Assembly: GCF_018873765.1 (NCBI RefSeq)
Contig: NC_057922.1
Coordinates: forward strand, 67,108,755 to 67,172,754
DNA: 64,000 nt
Source of the DNA: Telopea speciosissima
Taxonomy: Eukaryota; Streptophyta; Magnoliopsida; Proteales; Proteaceae
Direction of reading: 5' to 3'
Both the position numbers and the translations under genes were made by a program. The first letter of the stretch is position 1, and the number at the start of each line of letters is the position of its first letter. The notes beneath the pieces were generated by a model. It saw only the letters and a program-made list of their open reading frames with translations, did no database searches and was not told where the DNA came from. Of this stretch, positions 34,775-45,900 are shown one piece after another.

Positions 34775-35947
34775 CCATAAATACGGATTCGGCTCCTGTC
34801 CTGCAATGGCGGGAGCTGGAGCGTCCAGCACCACCTAAGATAATGACAAGTGTCATTTTGTTAATCCAACGGTCAACTTGGGAATGGGCAAAATGCAGAT
34901 CCACTTTTCACCCCTCTCTCATTTTACCATAATCTGACCCGAACAAAATTTAAAACCCAAAAAATCGATTTAAATTTCCCCCGTTTTTCCCTCGTCTCTT
35001 CCCCCTTTCTTTTTGAAAAAATCGATTAAAACCTTAGGCGAGCTTCCATCGTTCCTTTAAACGGCGACCGACAACCCGTGACGACGAGGCTAAACATCAG
35101 TGCTCCTGTAGCGTGTGAGCAAGCAAGCAAAAAAGGAGAACTTAAAGAGAAGGATTAGGGGGGCGTGGGACAGAAAAATTCTATCTTTTGCTTGTTGTTC
35201 GCTTGTTCAGTTATTTAGCGAAGAAAGTGTGAAAGCCTCTGGTCCTGAACCTTTCTTGCTCTTCTGATTTTGGTCCCATTGGGTGTTTGTGCTCTCTCCC
35301 CTCTTTGATTCCCATCTGTTTGGGGTGAAGAGGCATTGGTTCATTTTCCTTTTCTTTTGGTTAGTTGTATCCCAGATTTTCAGCTAATATTTTTTCTTGA
35401 ATCGCAGGGCTAAGATTTCACTGCAAGTTTGGGTTGATCGTTTTATGAGATTTTTCTTTGGTTTTCCTTCTAGGTTTTTTTTTCAAGTGGAACTTTTTTT
35501 ACTCATGAAATTATGGGTATTGAGTATCTTTTGGCTTGTTCTTTGATAGTTCTTTGATCACTAGATAGAGTTTCGTTTTTTGGGTTCTGGGATTTCAGTA
35601 GGTTCATCTGTTTGCTTAAATAAAGGTGAAGGTTTGGGTTCAGTACATTCATCTTTTGGGCGAGTTCTTCAAGCACAGGAAAAGGAAAAACCAGAAAGGG
35701 AGGAAGGAGAAAGAGGAACGATGAAACTCGGTTTTGAGGTTTGGTTTTCGAAATTTGAACTCCACGGGTCAGGTTAATTAGGGATTTGGTCGGGTGAGAG
35801 AAACAAATGGGAGTAATTGGATTAAAATAATCTGTATTCATTTCATGCCGTTGGATTTGTTGTTGTCCACGTAGAGGAATCTCAGGGGAGGTGATGGACG
35901 CTCCAGCTCCCGCCACTACAGGACAGGAGCCAAATCCCCATAAATAC
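34775..35947. mobile_element. Mutator-like non-autonomous element with 48-bp TIRs and 10-bp target duplication
   Basis: The element is 34785-35937 (1,153 bp). The left end GGATTCGGCTCCTGTCCTG and the reverse complement of the right end GGATTTGGCTCCTGTCCTG continue together through a GGCGGGAGCTGGAGCGTCCA block: 44 of 48 bases match. Both sides carry CCATAAATAC (34775-34784 and 35938-35947). Long inverted repeats with a 9-11-bp duplication are the hallmark of Mutator-like elements. No transposase is encoded. The interior has a C/T-rich leader-like stretch and a possible intron end (tcttgaatcgcag at about 35396-35408), so it might carry a captured gene 5' region, but I recognise no protein. Confidence 0.85.
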
Positions 35948-36034
35948 CAATATAATTCGAGTTTCAATTCAGCCATAGTGATAAAGGAACTCCTTGACCA
36001 TGAGCATCAGTGTCAAATTACCAAAGGAGATGAT

Positions 36035-37025
36035 ATTTTTATTTTTTTTTGTGAAAAGCAATTCTATTGCAAGAGAGAGCAATAGAAGCTCAAGGCATCT
36101 TGATTACAAGCATCGAGGAGCCAAGGAGAGGAAAGAGGCCAATCTGTCTTACTTGACACAAACAAAGCCATCCTGGCTAGAGAATGAGCGACAAAATTTG
36201 CTTCTCTAGGGATACAAACAAAAGAAACAAATGGAAACTGGGAGCCAAACCACTAGATGTACTCCAGAAGATCATTGACGGTCATAGGAGGGCTTGTTCT
36301 TGGATTGCTCAGTAGAGAGATGAGTGTTGCGTTGTCTGACTTGATAATTAGGTTAGAGTCAAAGATTGCCTCAAAAGCCGATTGAAGACCCAAAAGAACT
36401 GCTAACACTTCCCCTGGTAAGGCATTAGAGAAGGAAGAGGGGTCCGAAAGAGCTCAAAGCGGAACACCGAGATTGTCACGCCAAACCACCCCCAAGCTCC
36501 CTTTTGAAGAATCTGGAAGCAAGGCCACATCACAATTAAGCTTAATGGAATGGGTAGGGGAGGGGACTAGTCTATGTTGAATCTTGGCCAGATCAAGAAG
36601 GGCAGAGCTGAGGAGGACCGGCTTTATTGATATTTATAAATTCCAGCTAAGCCTTTTGGGCTTTAGAGAACACATCCACTGGAGAGCAATCCACAACTTT
36701 GAAGAGGATCTCATTTCTTAGGAGCCATAAATGCCAGCAAATGAAGGAAACTAGGCCCAAGACTTCATTCCCCCAATCTTGTACTTGGAAAATTAAGACA
36801 ATTCCAATATTGCACAAACAAAGATAGCTTTGGACTTCATCAAAAGGCACACCAAATGATAGATCACTCCCGAACCATGTTGCTTGTGCAAAAGGGCAAG
36901 AGAGGGTAGTTTTGACTTCATAAATGAAGAGGTGAGTGTAATAATGGCCCAAGAATCCATTCATGTGATTCTTAACATGTGGAGAAGGTATCAAGGATTT
37001 AGCGATATGGATGCTATTAATGGTC
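36035..37025 (-). mobile_element. LINE 3' part: zinc-finger-like and RNase H regions, degenerate
   Basis: On the minus strand the right part (36647-37027) reads as the CPFAQATWFGSDLSF and ICWHLWLLRNEILFK blocks that follow the reverse transcriptase in plant LINEs. The left part (36060-36560) reads as RNase H: KLNCDVALLPDSSKGSLG, SDNATLISLLS, and REANFVAHSLARMAL. Stops and shifts are present. A T run at about 36030-36048 on the plus strand is the likely poly-A tail. Confidence 0.75.
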
Positions 37026-38087
37026 ATTGATACCGATACTAATAAGGATCACCTCTTTGTCCCCCCCCCCCCCCCCCAAGATCTTGAGATACCATTTCGG
37101 GAAAAAGAATGGTAACCGATCGTGTGGCTCACGTGGTTTCTTGTGCTTAGACACAAACCAATGCCTTTGTATGCGAAAAGACCGTTTAGCATTCCTCTTA
37201 TCCTATAATTTTTTATTATTATCATTATGCCCATCCTTGCTTTTTGTACCATCGATCCATTTGTGATACCTAAATCTATGGAACATATTCTTCCCAAACC
37301 TTTTGGGATGAAATTTTGTAGGCATATCCAACTTGAAGGCCAAGTGGAATACCATTTAGCATATAATAAGTAGAAAATGTTACCAAGCTTAGCAACACGA
37401 TTGTGCTATTGAGACCTTCTCAAATTGTATTATTTATATAAATAAAATAATATAAACATTTAAAAAAAAAAAAAATTTAATTCAAGTAAAAGCTATACAA
37501 CAAAAAATGAAATATATCTATGAATCAAATATGAGAAACTCTTAAAAACGATTTAATGAAAATGGAGAAACCAATAGTAACAATTACAGATAAAATTTTA
37601 ATAAGAACACAAACAATACAAAATGGAATAAAATTGCAAACAAAATTGTAATAATAAAGATAAACAATAGCATTCTCCGGATTTTTTTCTAGATTTCATG
37701 TTTAAGGTTTTGTTTTGATTGTAAGTTTCACTACTTCATGGAACTCCCTAATTTTTGTAGGGATGAGGTTCCATTGTTTGGATGAAGATTCCTGTTGTCA
37801 CTAGTTCGATGGAGGTGAACTTTGATGGAACATTGTCCACATTACCATCTATTTTATGATAAAAAGTAAAGGAAAAATCTTACATTACCAAACTGGTGAA
37901 CTAAGGAGTTGTAACTTTATTTTTTGTCCTTTTAAGATAACTTTTTTTTTTCCAATGAGGTAAATATCATCTTTTCACATAACCATCGCATTAAATAACT
38001 TTTAACTCTTTAAAAACCCATTTTGGTTATGAGTTACACTCTCAATGAGAGCTGATAAATGTCAAATGATTATCTCCTGTTCGAATT
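37026..38087. other. Intergenic AT-rich stretch
   Basis: Poly-C run near 37062-37078, A-rich DNA around 37460-37480, and no recognisable coding sequence. Confidence 0.4.
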
Positions 38088-38197
38088 GGTGTTGTTTTAT
38101 TAGTAGGTAGGCCCTAAGGAGAGTTGAACTCATGATTCTAAATTGTCTTAATTATGAGGTGTTGGTCCTTGCCAATTGAGCTAACCCTCTTGGGGTT
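38088..38197 (-). mobile_element. Probable tRNA-derived SINE remnant
   Basis: On the minus strand GGGTTAGCTCAATTGGC (box A, reverse of 38171-38183 region) is followed at the expected distance by GAGTTCAACTCTCC (box B, reverse of 38118-38131). The tail side is GTT-like (ttggtgttgtttt on the plus strand to the left), as in TS-type SINEs. No clean target duplication. Confidence 0.55.
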
Positions 38198-38709
38198 GAA
38201 AAAGTTTGCATGAGTATAGAATCAATACAAATTAGAATTGATTCTAAGTAGAAAATTCTATCGATATCAGTCCAATTTTGAAACATTGTAGTCTTTACTA
38301 TTAATAAAAAGGGTGAGAGAACGCTACCTGGACCTCTAGAGCCTGCATGCAAGCTCACCAATGTGAACGCACGCACAAACATCAAATTGGGAAGGATTTC
38401 CACCTTTCCATGGGGGCAAAGTGGAACTGTGTTTAGGCACAAGAGACAGGCAGGCCAAGCGACCAAGTAGCGTTCTTTTTCCCTAAAAAAATATAGGTGA
38501 AAATCCAAGTATATTGAAATGATAGGTCATCAAATTTAAAAAAATCATACATTTAAGACTAGGTCATCAAATTTGACTATTGACTTATTGACTTGTTACG
38601 TCTTCAAAATCATGTTGAAGTGCATTTCAAACCTACCCAACAACAATCATTTCTCTATCCTCAATTTTACCTTTTTCTTTCCTTGGCTTCCAAACATAGC
38701 TTTAGATAC

Positions 38710-39547
38710 TTAGACTAGAGGTATCAATTTCAGGCCCAGCCCGACAGACCCGACCTACTTTGCCGGATTAAAGTCCGGCCAAACTGATTATTAAACGTGT
38801 CCTCGGGTGCCCGATCGGACCGACTGATTCTAGGCCCGACCTAGTTCCATGTTAACATGTTTTTCAAACAATTTTCCTGTGAAGGCCTATCTCTTATGAG
38901 GAACAAACCATTGAGCTTCTTCTTTGCTACTCCTCCAGATTATACTATTGCCTCTTCGTTTTCTTTATCTTGATTTCTTCGAATAGTTACAGATTTCCAA
39001 ATTTAAGTTGGTTTTATTCATATAGAGTAGGCCGATGTAATAGTGGGAGTTTAATTGGTCAAAAACGTCAATTAAAGAGAATCAAAGCAGCAAATTTTTT
39101 TGTCTTTGGAGAAAAAAAAAAACAAGACACCGTTTCTAACTTTTCATCAGTAATGGATCCCATGTGAGCCCTTCTTATTTTCTCAAGTAAAACTTTGAAA
39201 TCAGAGATTCAAAACTATCAAAATACAATATTTTTTTGTCTCTATTCACTCAATCATATAAGCAATGCAATATATGATCTAATAGGCTACATAATATGGT
39301 TACTGAATATAGTATATGAGGATAAAAAAGAGTGGTTCATAGGCTGCACTTTTTAGCACCCGACTGTTTAAAGTTAAACATGCCCATAGCCTGAGTAAGG
39401 CCTTGTTAAAAGTCGATTATACTAACCCGACCAAATTTGACCCGAAGACTTAAACAAGCAATCACAGTGCCAGCTTTAAGCACTGTGAAACCCGACCAAG
39501 CCCAAACGTACCTGACCGACCCCTTCCGGTTGACACCCCTGTTAGAC
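38710..39547. mobile_element. hAT-like non-autonomous element upstream of the NUMOD3 gene
   Basis: The body is 38716-39541 (826 bp). The left end tagaggtatcaa and the reverse complement of the right end, caggggtgtcaa, form imperfect terminal inverted repeats of hAT type. TTAGAC occurs directly on both sides (38710-38715 and 39542-39547); a hAT duplication is usually 8 bp, so two bases may have diverged. The ends are rich in CCCGACC words. It ends about 390 bp before the ATG of the NUMOD3 gene, within the likely promoter region. Confidence 0.6.
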
Positions 39548-39928
39548 GCAAACATTTGGCAAATAGACGGATCCGGAGTGCGGACTCGCACCTCAGAACC
39601 CGACTAGATCTTTAAGAAGCGCAGGGACATAAAAAGTGTAGTTACGGGAGGCATTTATCCCTTAAATTATCTAACCTTAGCGTCCATACCGGTCATCTCT
39701 TATCGCCATTGGTATTCTCAGGCACCTTGTGGTTCTCACTCATCGCTGTCTGCTACTTCACTTATTGGCTTATTGCCTCCTCCGGAAGCTGCTGACCTAT
39801 CTCTGCTTCAATCTCCGATGAACCCCAACATTTCTGCCTCTTAAAGAAGCAAGGAAGTTCAAGTTCATGGAGTCTTGAGAACTTCTTTTTATTTATTTCT
39901 AAATATTTGGATGACTGAATGAGCTCTC
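39548..39928 (+). other. Presumed promoter and 5' UTR of the NUMOD3 gene
   Basis: Pyrimidine-rich leader-like DNA between the hAT-like element and the start codon. Several short upstream ATGs occur. No TATA box is obvious. Confidence 0.4.
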
Positions 39929-42900
39929 ATGCCTTTGTTAGGTACTTTTTTACACACTTCTTGTAAGTCTTGCTTCTCTCTCTCTCTCTCTCGTTTGTTT
40001 TCTTATGTTTGAATTTCCACCATTCTTGAACTCTTCTTCGTACATGGTTAGAGCTATGTTTTAATAGAACCAGATGAAATTATAAGCTTCTGAGAGAAGG
40101 AGTAACATGTACCATTAGAAGACATAGATTTTGTTCCCCCTTCCGGTCCCCGGCGGCAATTCCACCCAAAAAATAAATAGGAATGAAGAAAAGAAAGAGG
40201 AGAAGATTAAATTTTTAGGTCGTTGGTAGCTCTCCTGTAACCGTCATTTCTTCCCTCACCCCTCGCTTTTCTATTTCTTTAGACGTTAAGTTAGTTTGAT
40301 TTCTCCGAACTTACCTATGCTATTTGTATTTCCGAACTCCGAAGTGCACTGTTGAGACTTCTGTGTTGGTATATTTGTGGGTCTTATATGTAAGTCCCGT
40401 TATTGATTTCTGAAGTGGATGAGATTACTTTCTTCTTAAGGTGTTTCAGTTGGAAAGGACAATTGATATTCATTAAAGAATGTCTTAGTCCCGACTTTTT
40501 AAGCAGGAGAAGGTTTAAGGACAGTTGAGCTTCTCCCTCTTCCCCTCACCATACTCTGACCCTATTCTAGTATTATTATTAGCAAGGAGAATTCAACAAG
40601 TTGCAGGTAATTTATTGGCTTTGTTATTACATATTTACAATAGGTTGTAATATTGGCTCTGCCTGCTTTTAGATGTTTAAGTTGGCCTGTTAAGTGAAGT
40701 TTGACCACTGGCAAGGGTAAAGAGTATTTTCCAAAGAAGACATTGGAGAGAGAAACATTTAGTTTGATGGAACAGCTACTATGACCCTTATATTCGTTGA
40801 AAACCAAACTAATTTTGAGTCCTTGATTGAAAAAAAAAATAATATAAGAAAAGTGAAGGCTACATTCTCTACACATTAATTTTATTCTACAAAACATTTA
40901 TACCTATTACTTGTGATTTTTACCCTTTAGTCTCACTCAATTTTTAAATTGTGCTTAAGGTCCCATGTCAAATCAGGAGACGTTCTGAAAAAAATTGAAG
41001 AAGAAGAAGAAACTACTCTTAATCCTTTATTTCTACTGTGGGTTGTCCTACTTTTGGTGACTAAGGGTTTTCTTAATATTTTTCTGCTACCAGATGTTGC
41101 AATTCCACAGCATTCCCTCCGAAATCGCTTAGTTACATCAAGGGTTCAGCCCCTTTTTCATGTCAGCACATCAAATAAGTTCACTTCTGGAAAAGAGAAA
41201 AGGTTGGGTTTTGCATGGTTTGTGTCCATCCATGTCTCCAGAACACTGAAATTTGATGCTGGGCATCTTGATACAAGGGGTGCACTTCTGGTTAAAGCAG
41301 TTTCTACCTTTGAACCAAAATATTTGGTGGATGGTGAAGATGGACAGATGGATGACCACAATTTGCACTTGGGACCTCATATGAAGTCTCATGTCTCTCT
41401 GTCCCCAGGGGAAGACTCTGCACTACTGGATGAACGAGAGAGGCTAAGGCGGATGAGGATCTCCAAAGCAAACAAGGGTAATGTGCCATGGAACAAGGGC
41501 AGGAAGCACAGTGCAGGTGTGCAACTTAAGATGCTCTTAATGACGCTGCATTTATGAGGAATTTTGTTTAGTTTATTATTGTGTTTTCACTATTTTAACA
41601 AATGCTCACAAAAAATTTTGCAGAGACATTGCGGCGGATAAAAGAGAGAACCAAACTTGCAATGCAGGATCCCAAGGTGATGTCATGTAAGAATAGTTTC
41701 ACATTTTTACTTAGAATGGCTGCTGTAGTTAAAGAGTGCCCAATTGGGCTTGGGTCATGAATAAGCTCTATGGGCCTTGGACTACTTGTTTTTTTGGGTT
41801 TAATTTTATAACAAGCCTATATTATTAGCTAATAAGGTGGGATTGAACTCAATACATGAGATTAGTGACTTAGTTAGAGGAGTTTGAGTTAGATTAGGAT
41901 ACTTAATAACAAGTGTAGAGTTTTGTTTTGAGTCTATTAAGACAAGTCAGTGTGAGAGAGTGATTATGAGTCAATTTAGGAAATGTAAAAGGTTTTTATG
42001 TATATACACCTCATTGATATGAGATGATTTGAATACTAGAAATTGAGATTTTTTTATTTCAAAATTTGAATTAGCTGTACTCTCTCTTCGAGTTTGATCA
42101 ATTAATAGAAAAATGTTAGAATATTCTTTTCTTTAATATTCTTTGGTTAAGTAACTTAAGATTTTCTCTTTTTTAAATTATTTTATTAAATGTAATACGA
42201 CGAAAACAGACAGAGATAAGAATTGAAACCTTTTGGAGTCTTTTCTTATTGCTGACAAGAAATTATATTTTCATGGCAGCGGATTTCATAAATATAGATC
42301 CGAATGTGAATGAAGGAATGAAGGATATAAGGGTATCAATGACTATGAATTAATGTCTTTTTTCTGATAATTGGCTGTAATAGAATCCCAAAAAATTTTA
42401 TTTTTTTCAAAACATATCACATCGTTTTTCTTTTTCTTGTTCCCCATGATACTCTATCCCAACTATATGTATCTATATTTGTCGATGTTATGAAAGAGAT
42501 ATCATCTATGGAAGAAATAGATAGATAATGAATGGGAATAGAAAGAGCTATCCATTTTAAACAATACATGTCTTTCACATCCAACTGTAGCAATCTTCCT
42601 TATTTTTGAATGGCAGTTCCAAAGAAACGTAGTTCTATGTCAAAAAATCTTATTCGTAAAAATATTTGGAAAATTCATTCTTCTTCTTTTTAATGAATTG
42701 CTTATCAGCTGTGATCTATCCTCTGTTCTTCTTTCCCTGATTTCTTATCTTCTCTCTTCTTCTCCTGTCCAAAAAATCGAATTTAGTATTCTGCTTGTTT
42801 CTTGCTGTATATTATTTCTAAGAATGAAAATCTGGTTATTGGATTCTGTTTACATATAGCTAAACAGTTTCTCAGATCTGATCATCCATAGTTTCAATAG

Positions 42901-45900
42901 TTTCAGTTCTCATTATTAGCTTGAATCTTTAAAAGGTTGGGAATCGTCTATAAATTCTAATATGATTTTCAACATTCAGATATCAATTGATAGATCTAAA
43001 TATCTGATGGACGGATGAACCCTAACAGTCCGCCAGAATTTCCACCAGATCTGGTTGTTGGATCTTGATATATTAAATTTCCCTTATTTTTCTGTCTATG
43101 CTGACCCTGTACTAGTCCGTATTGACTTCTATATTGATCTTGGTCGTAGTTCTTGCTTCTAGATTCGTTCTAAAACCTTGAACTGATTAATTATCTTTTC
43201 AATTAATGGCTAATATTTTTGCTGATAAAGTTCACTACTATATTTTGGCTATTCTAGTTGCTGTCTGGTAAATTGATTATTTTGGGCATTTGAAAAACAA
43301 ATTGGTAAGTTCTTTAAAACCACAATTACATCTTTGAATGATTTGGTATTTGCTACACAATTGGTTGAAAACATAATGTTTGCCAATGAGGAGGAATCTG
43401 ATAAGTTTTAATCTCATGTCAGGTGGTACTTTAACTTTGCAGTTGGGACTTTCTGTAATTGGACATTTGACAAAAATTTTGTTAGTATTTTCAAGTCTTC
43501 ATGGAATCAACTGATTGTCTATATTAAAATTCATATTCATCCAAAGACAGTGATATCTTTATGCTACCCAAACTGCTGTTCAGTCACCGGTCATTGCACC
43601 CTGTTGACTGTCCAATCAATGGTATACCTGTTGGAAGTTGAAACAAAAAATTGCACTATTGGAGCAATATATGAATAGAATTCTTTTGGATGGCCAATAA
43701 CTGTCAGTGGGCCTGGGTTCAGAATTTCACAACTTGATTTGAACACTCAATTCAGTTGAATGCTGGACTTGATGTGTAATATATTAATATAACCTAAATT
43801 GCCTTGTTGCTAAGAGAGTGCATACTTGCCCCAAAAAACAATAGTAAAAGATTGGAAAATACATAGAAGGTTAATTACAGAAAGAAAACAAATAAGATTC
43901 AATGAAGTTTTATTTCACAACTTGATTAGAAAACTGAACTCAGTTGAATGCTGGGGCTGATGTATAATATAATATAAATTGCCTTATTACTAAGGGTTTG
44001 TGTACTTGCTCATAAGACAAGTGGAAATTGGAAATACTTGAAGGTTAATTATAAAAAAAGAAAACACATAAGATTCAAGAAGTCTACTTTATTTGAATTG
44101 AATCAATAAACTAAAATGTGTTTCCAGTGTCTCGACTTGAAGCTGATTTCAGTGACTGGTTTAGGTTGCTTTGTGCCCAACTTTTTCCATTTTAGGTTGC
44201 TTTGCACCCTACTTGTTGAGATCTGAGTAATGTTTGTTTTGGCCAACCAAGAAGTGGTACATTCAACGGATGGCCCGGACTTAGGAGGTGCCAAGTGCCA
44301 ACGGTAGTATGTTAGTGTGGGGAGAGTAATGGGTTCCCACAGTGTTATCTTAAGAAATATTGCCTCCTCAGGAACAGGCCGAAATTCTGAACTCTGACAT
44401 GATTGTTTTGGATATGCAGGTCAAAATGAAGTTAACTAACTTGGGGCATGCTCAGAGGTGGGTCCTGTGCTTGTTTTTCTTGGTTTTATCACACCATTCC
44501 TCTATATAGGTCATACATTGAATAATAAATGTTTAACATGGCTAATGGAAGGATTGCTGGTGTACCTTAAAAGCTGGGTTTGGACAAAGTTTGAAAAAGC
44601 TGCAAAGTTTTCGGCCTTTTCATTTCTTATCTGCCATCTGTTGCCTTTGAGACACATGAAATATGAAATTTTCATATTGGGATTAAATAGTTGGGTCAAT
44701 CTCCATGTAACCATGCATGGTGACAATGAACTGCTAACATCCTATGTGGTGTAGAAAAGACAAAACACCATCATGAGGCTGACATGATGATTACCCAAAA
44801 TGCCCACCATTGAATGGAGGTCTGAACATGGTGCCAAGCTCCATGTAGCCAGTGCATGATTTCACTGAGCATGTAATGCAATATCGACCTCAAACTAGGG
44901 AAATTAGCGGGAGATCGGTTGCAGCAGGATCAATACAATAAAAGGAATAAAATTAATAACTGAAACTCTTTTTTATTGCTATTTTCTGTTTAAATATGAA
45001 GAAAAACATTAAAGGTTAGGAAAGAAGAAGAAAGGGATATAGAGGGGGGGGGGGATAGGATCAGCTATCTCAGCCCCCAAATCATTGTTCACATGAACAG
45101 TGCCTCGTGGTACTGTTCACGTGAACAATAACTTTTTTTTGGGATCGTCTTCATGCTTTGTTCTACATAAAAAACTCTCCCCTTCTTGAAAAAAGAATTC
45201 GTCATTGAGTTTGGTAGAGATGCCGAATCTGACTTGCATGATGAATCTTCAATTGAAAGTAGAATGCAACAACCATCAATCTTGTATACTGCCTCTCCTT
45301 AGCTCTGATACCAAATAATGCAAAATCGACCTCGAACCAGGGAAGCCAACGGGAGATCGGTTGCAGCAGGATCAATACAATAAAAGGAATAAAATTAAAT
45401 AACTGAAACTCTTTCTTTATTTTGCTATTTTTTGTTTACATATGAGCATGACCCTAAAAAATTAGTCCTCATGTTTTCCCTTTTCCAATGCCTGAAGCCT
45501 TCAACTCACTGCCTTTGTGTTCTCCACCTAGTTCTTTTAGAGCCTTCAATTTGCACCACATCATCCTTCCTTATTGGTGCAGTCATGGGTTTAGTGACTT
45601 TCCCTCCTCGCCTGTCGGTGGTACATCTATTTTCTTGCCGAATTATTTATTTCTAATTCTATCCTTCCTACTCTTGCTACTCACTCACCGCAACATCGTC
45701 ATTTCAACTACATCGAGAAATTCATCCAAAAAAAGGTTTAATTCAAGTTGGGCCCTGTGACCAAATTATCATCGATGCTGTAGTATTTTGTTGCACTGGG
45801 CCCATCTTGATTGTTTACATTCTTCTTACCCATGTTATGACCATTTCGCTTTTTGTCCTCTTCTAATTGATTATGCAGCGAGGAGACTAGAATGAAAATT

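Noticed and set aside
35503..35976. 157-codon minus-strand frame inside the Mutator-like element
   Set aside because: It crosses the right TIR and has no family resemblance; the reading frame is probably chance.
42610..42693. Functional nuclear copy of rpl32
   Set aside because: Only 21 of about 55 codons remain and no transit peptide is fused in frame.
44458..44754. 98-codon plus-strand frame after the 38-nt NUMOD3 exon
   Set aside because: It starts directly at the splice donor and is intron; the spliced frame joins 44457 to 45879 and restores the NUMOD3 motif.
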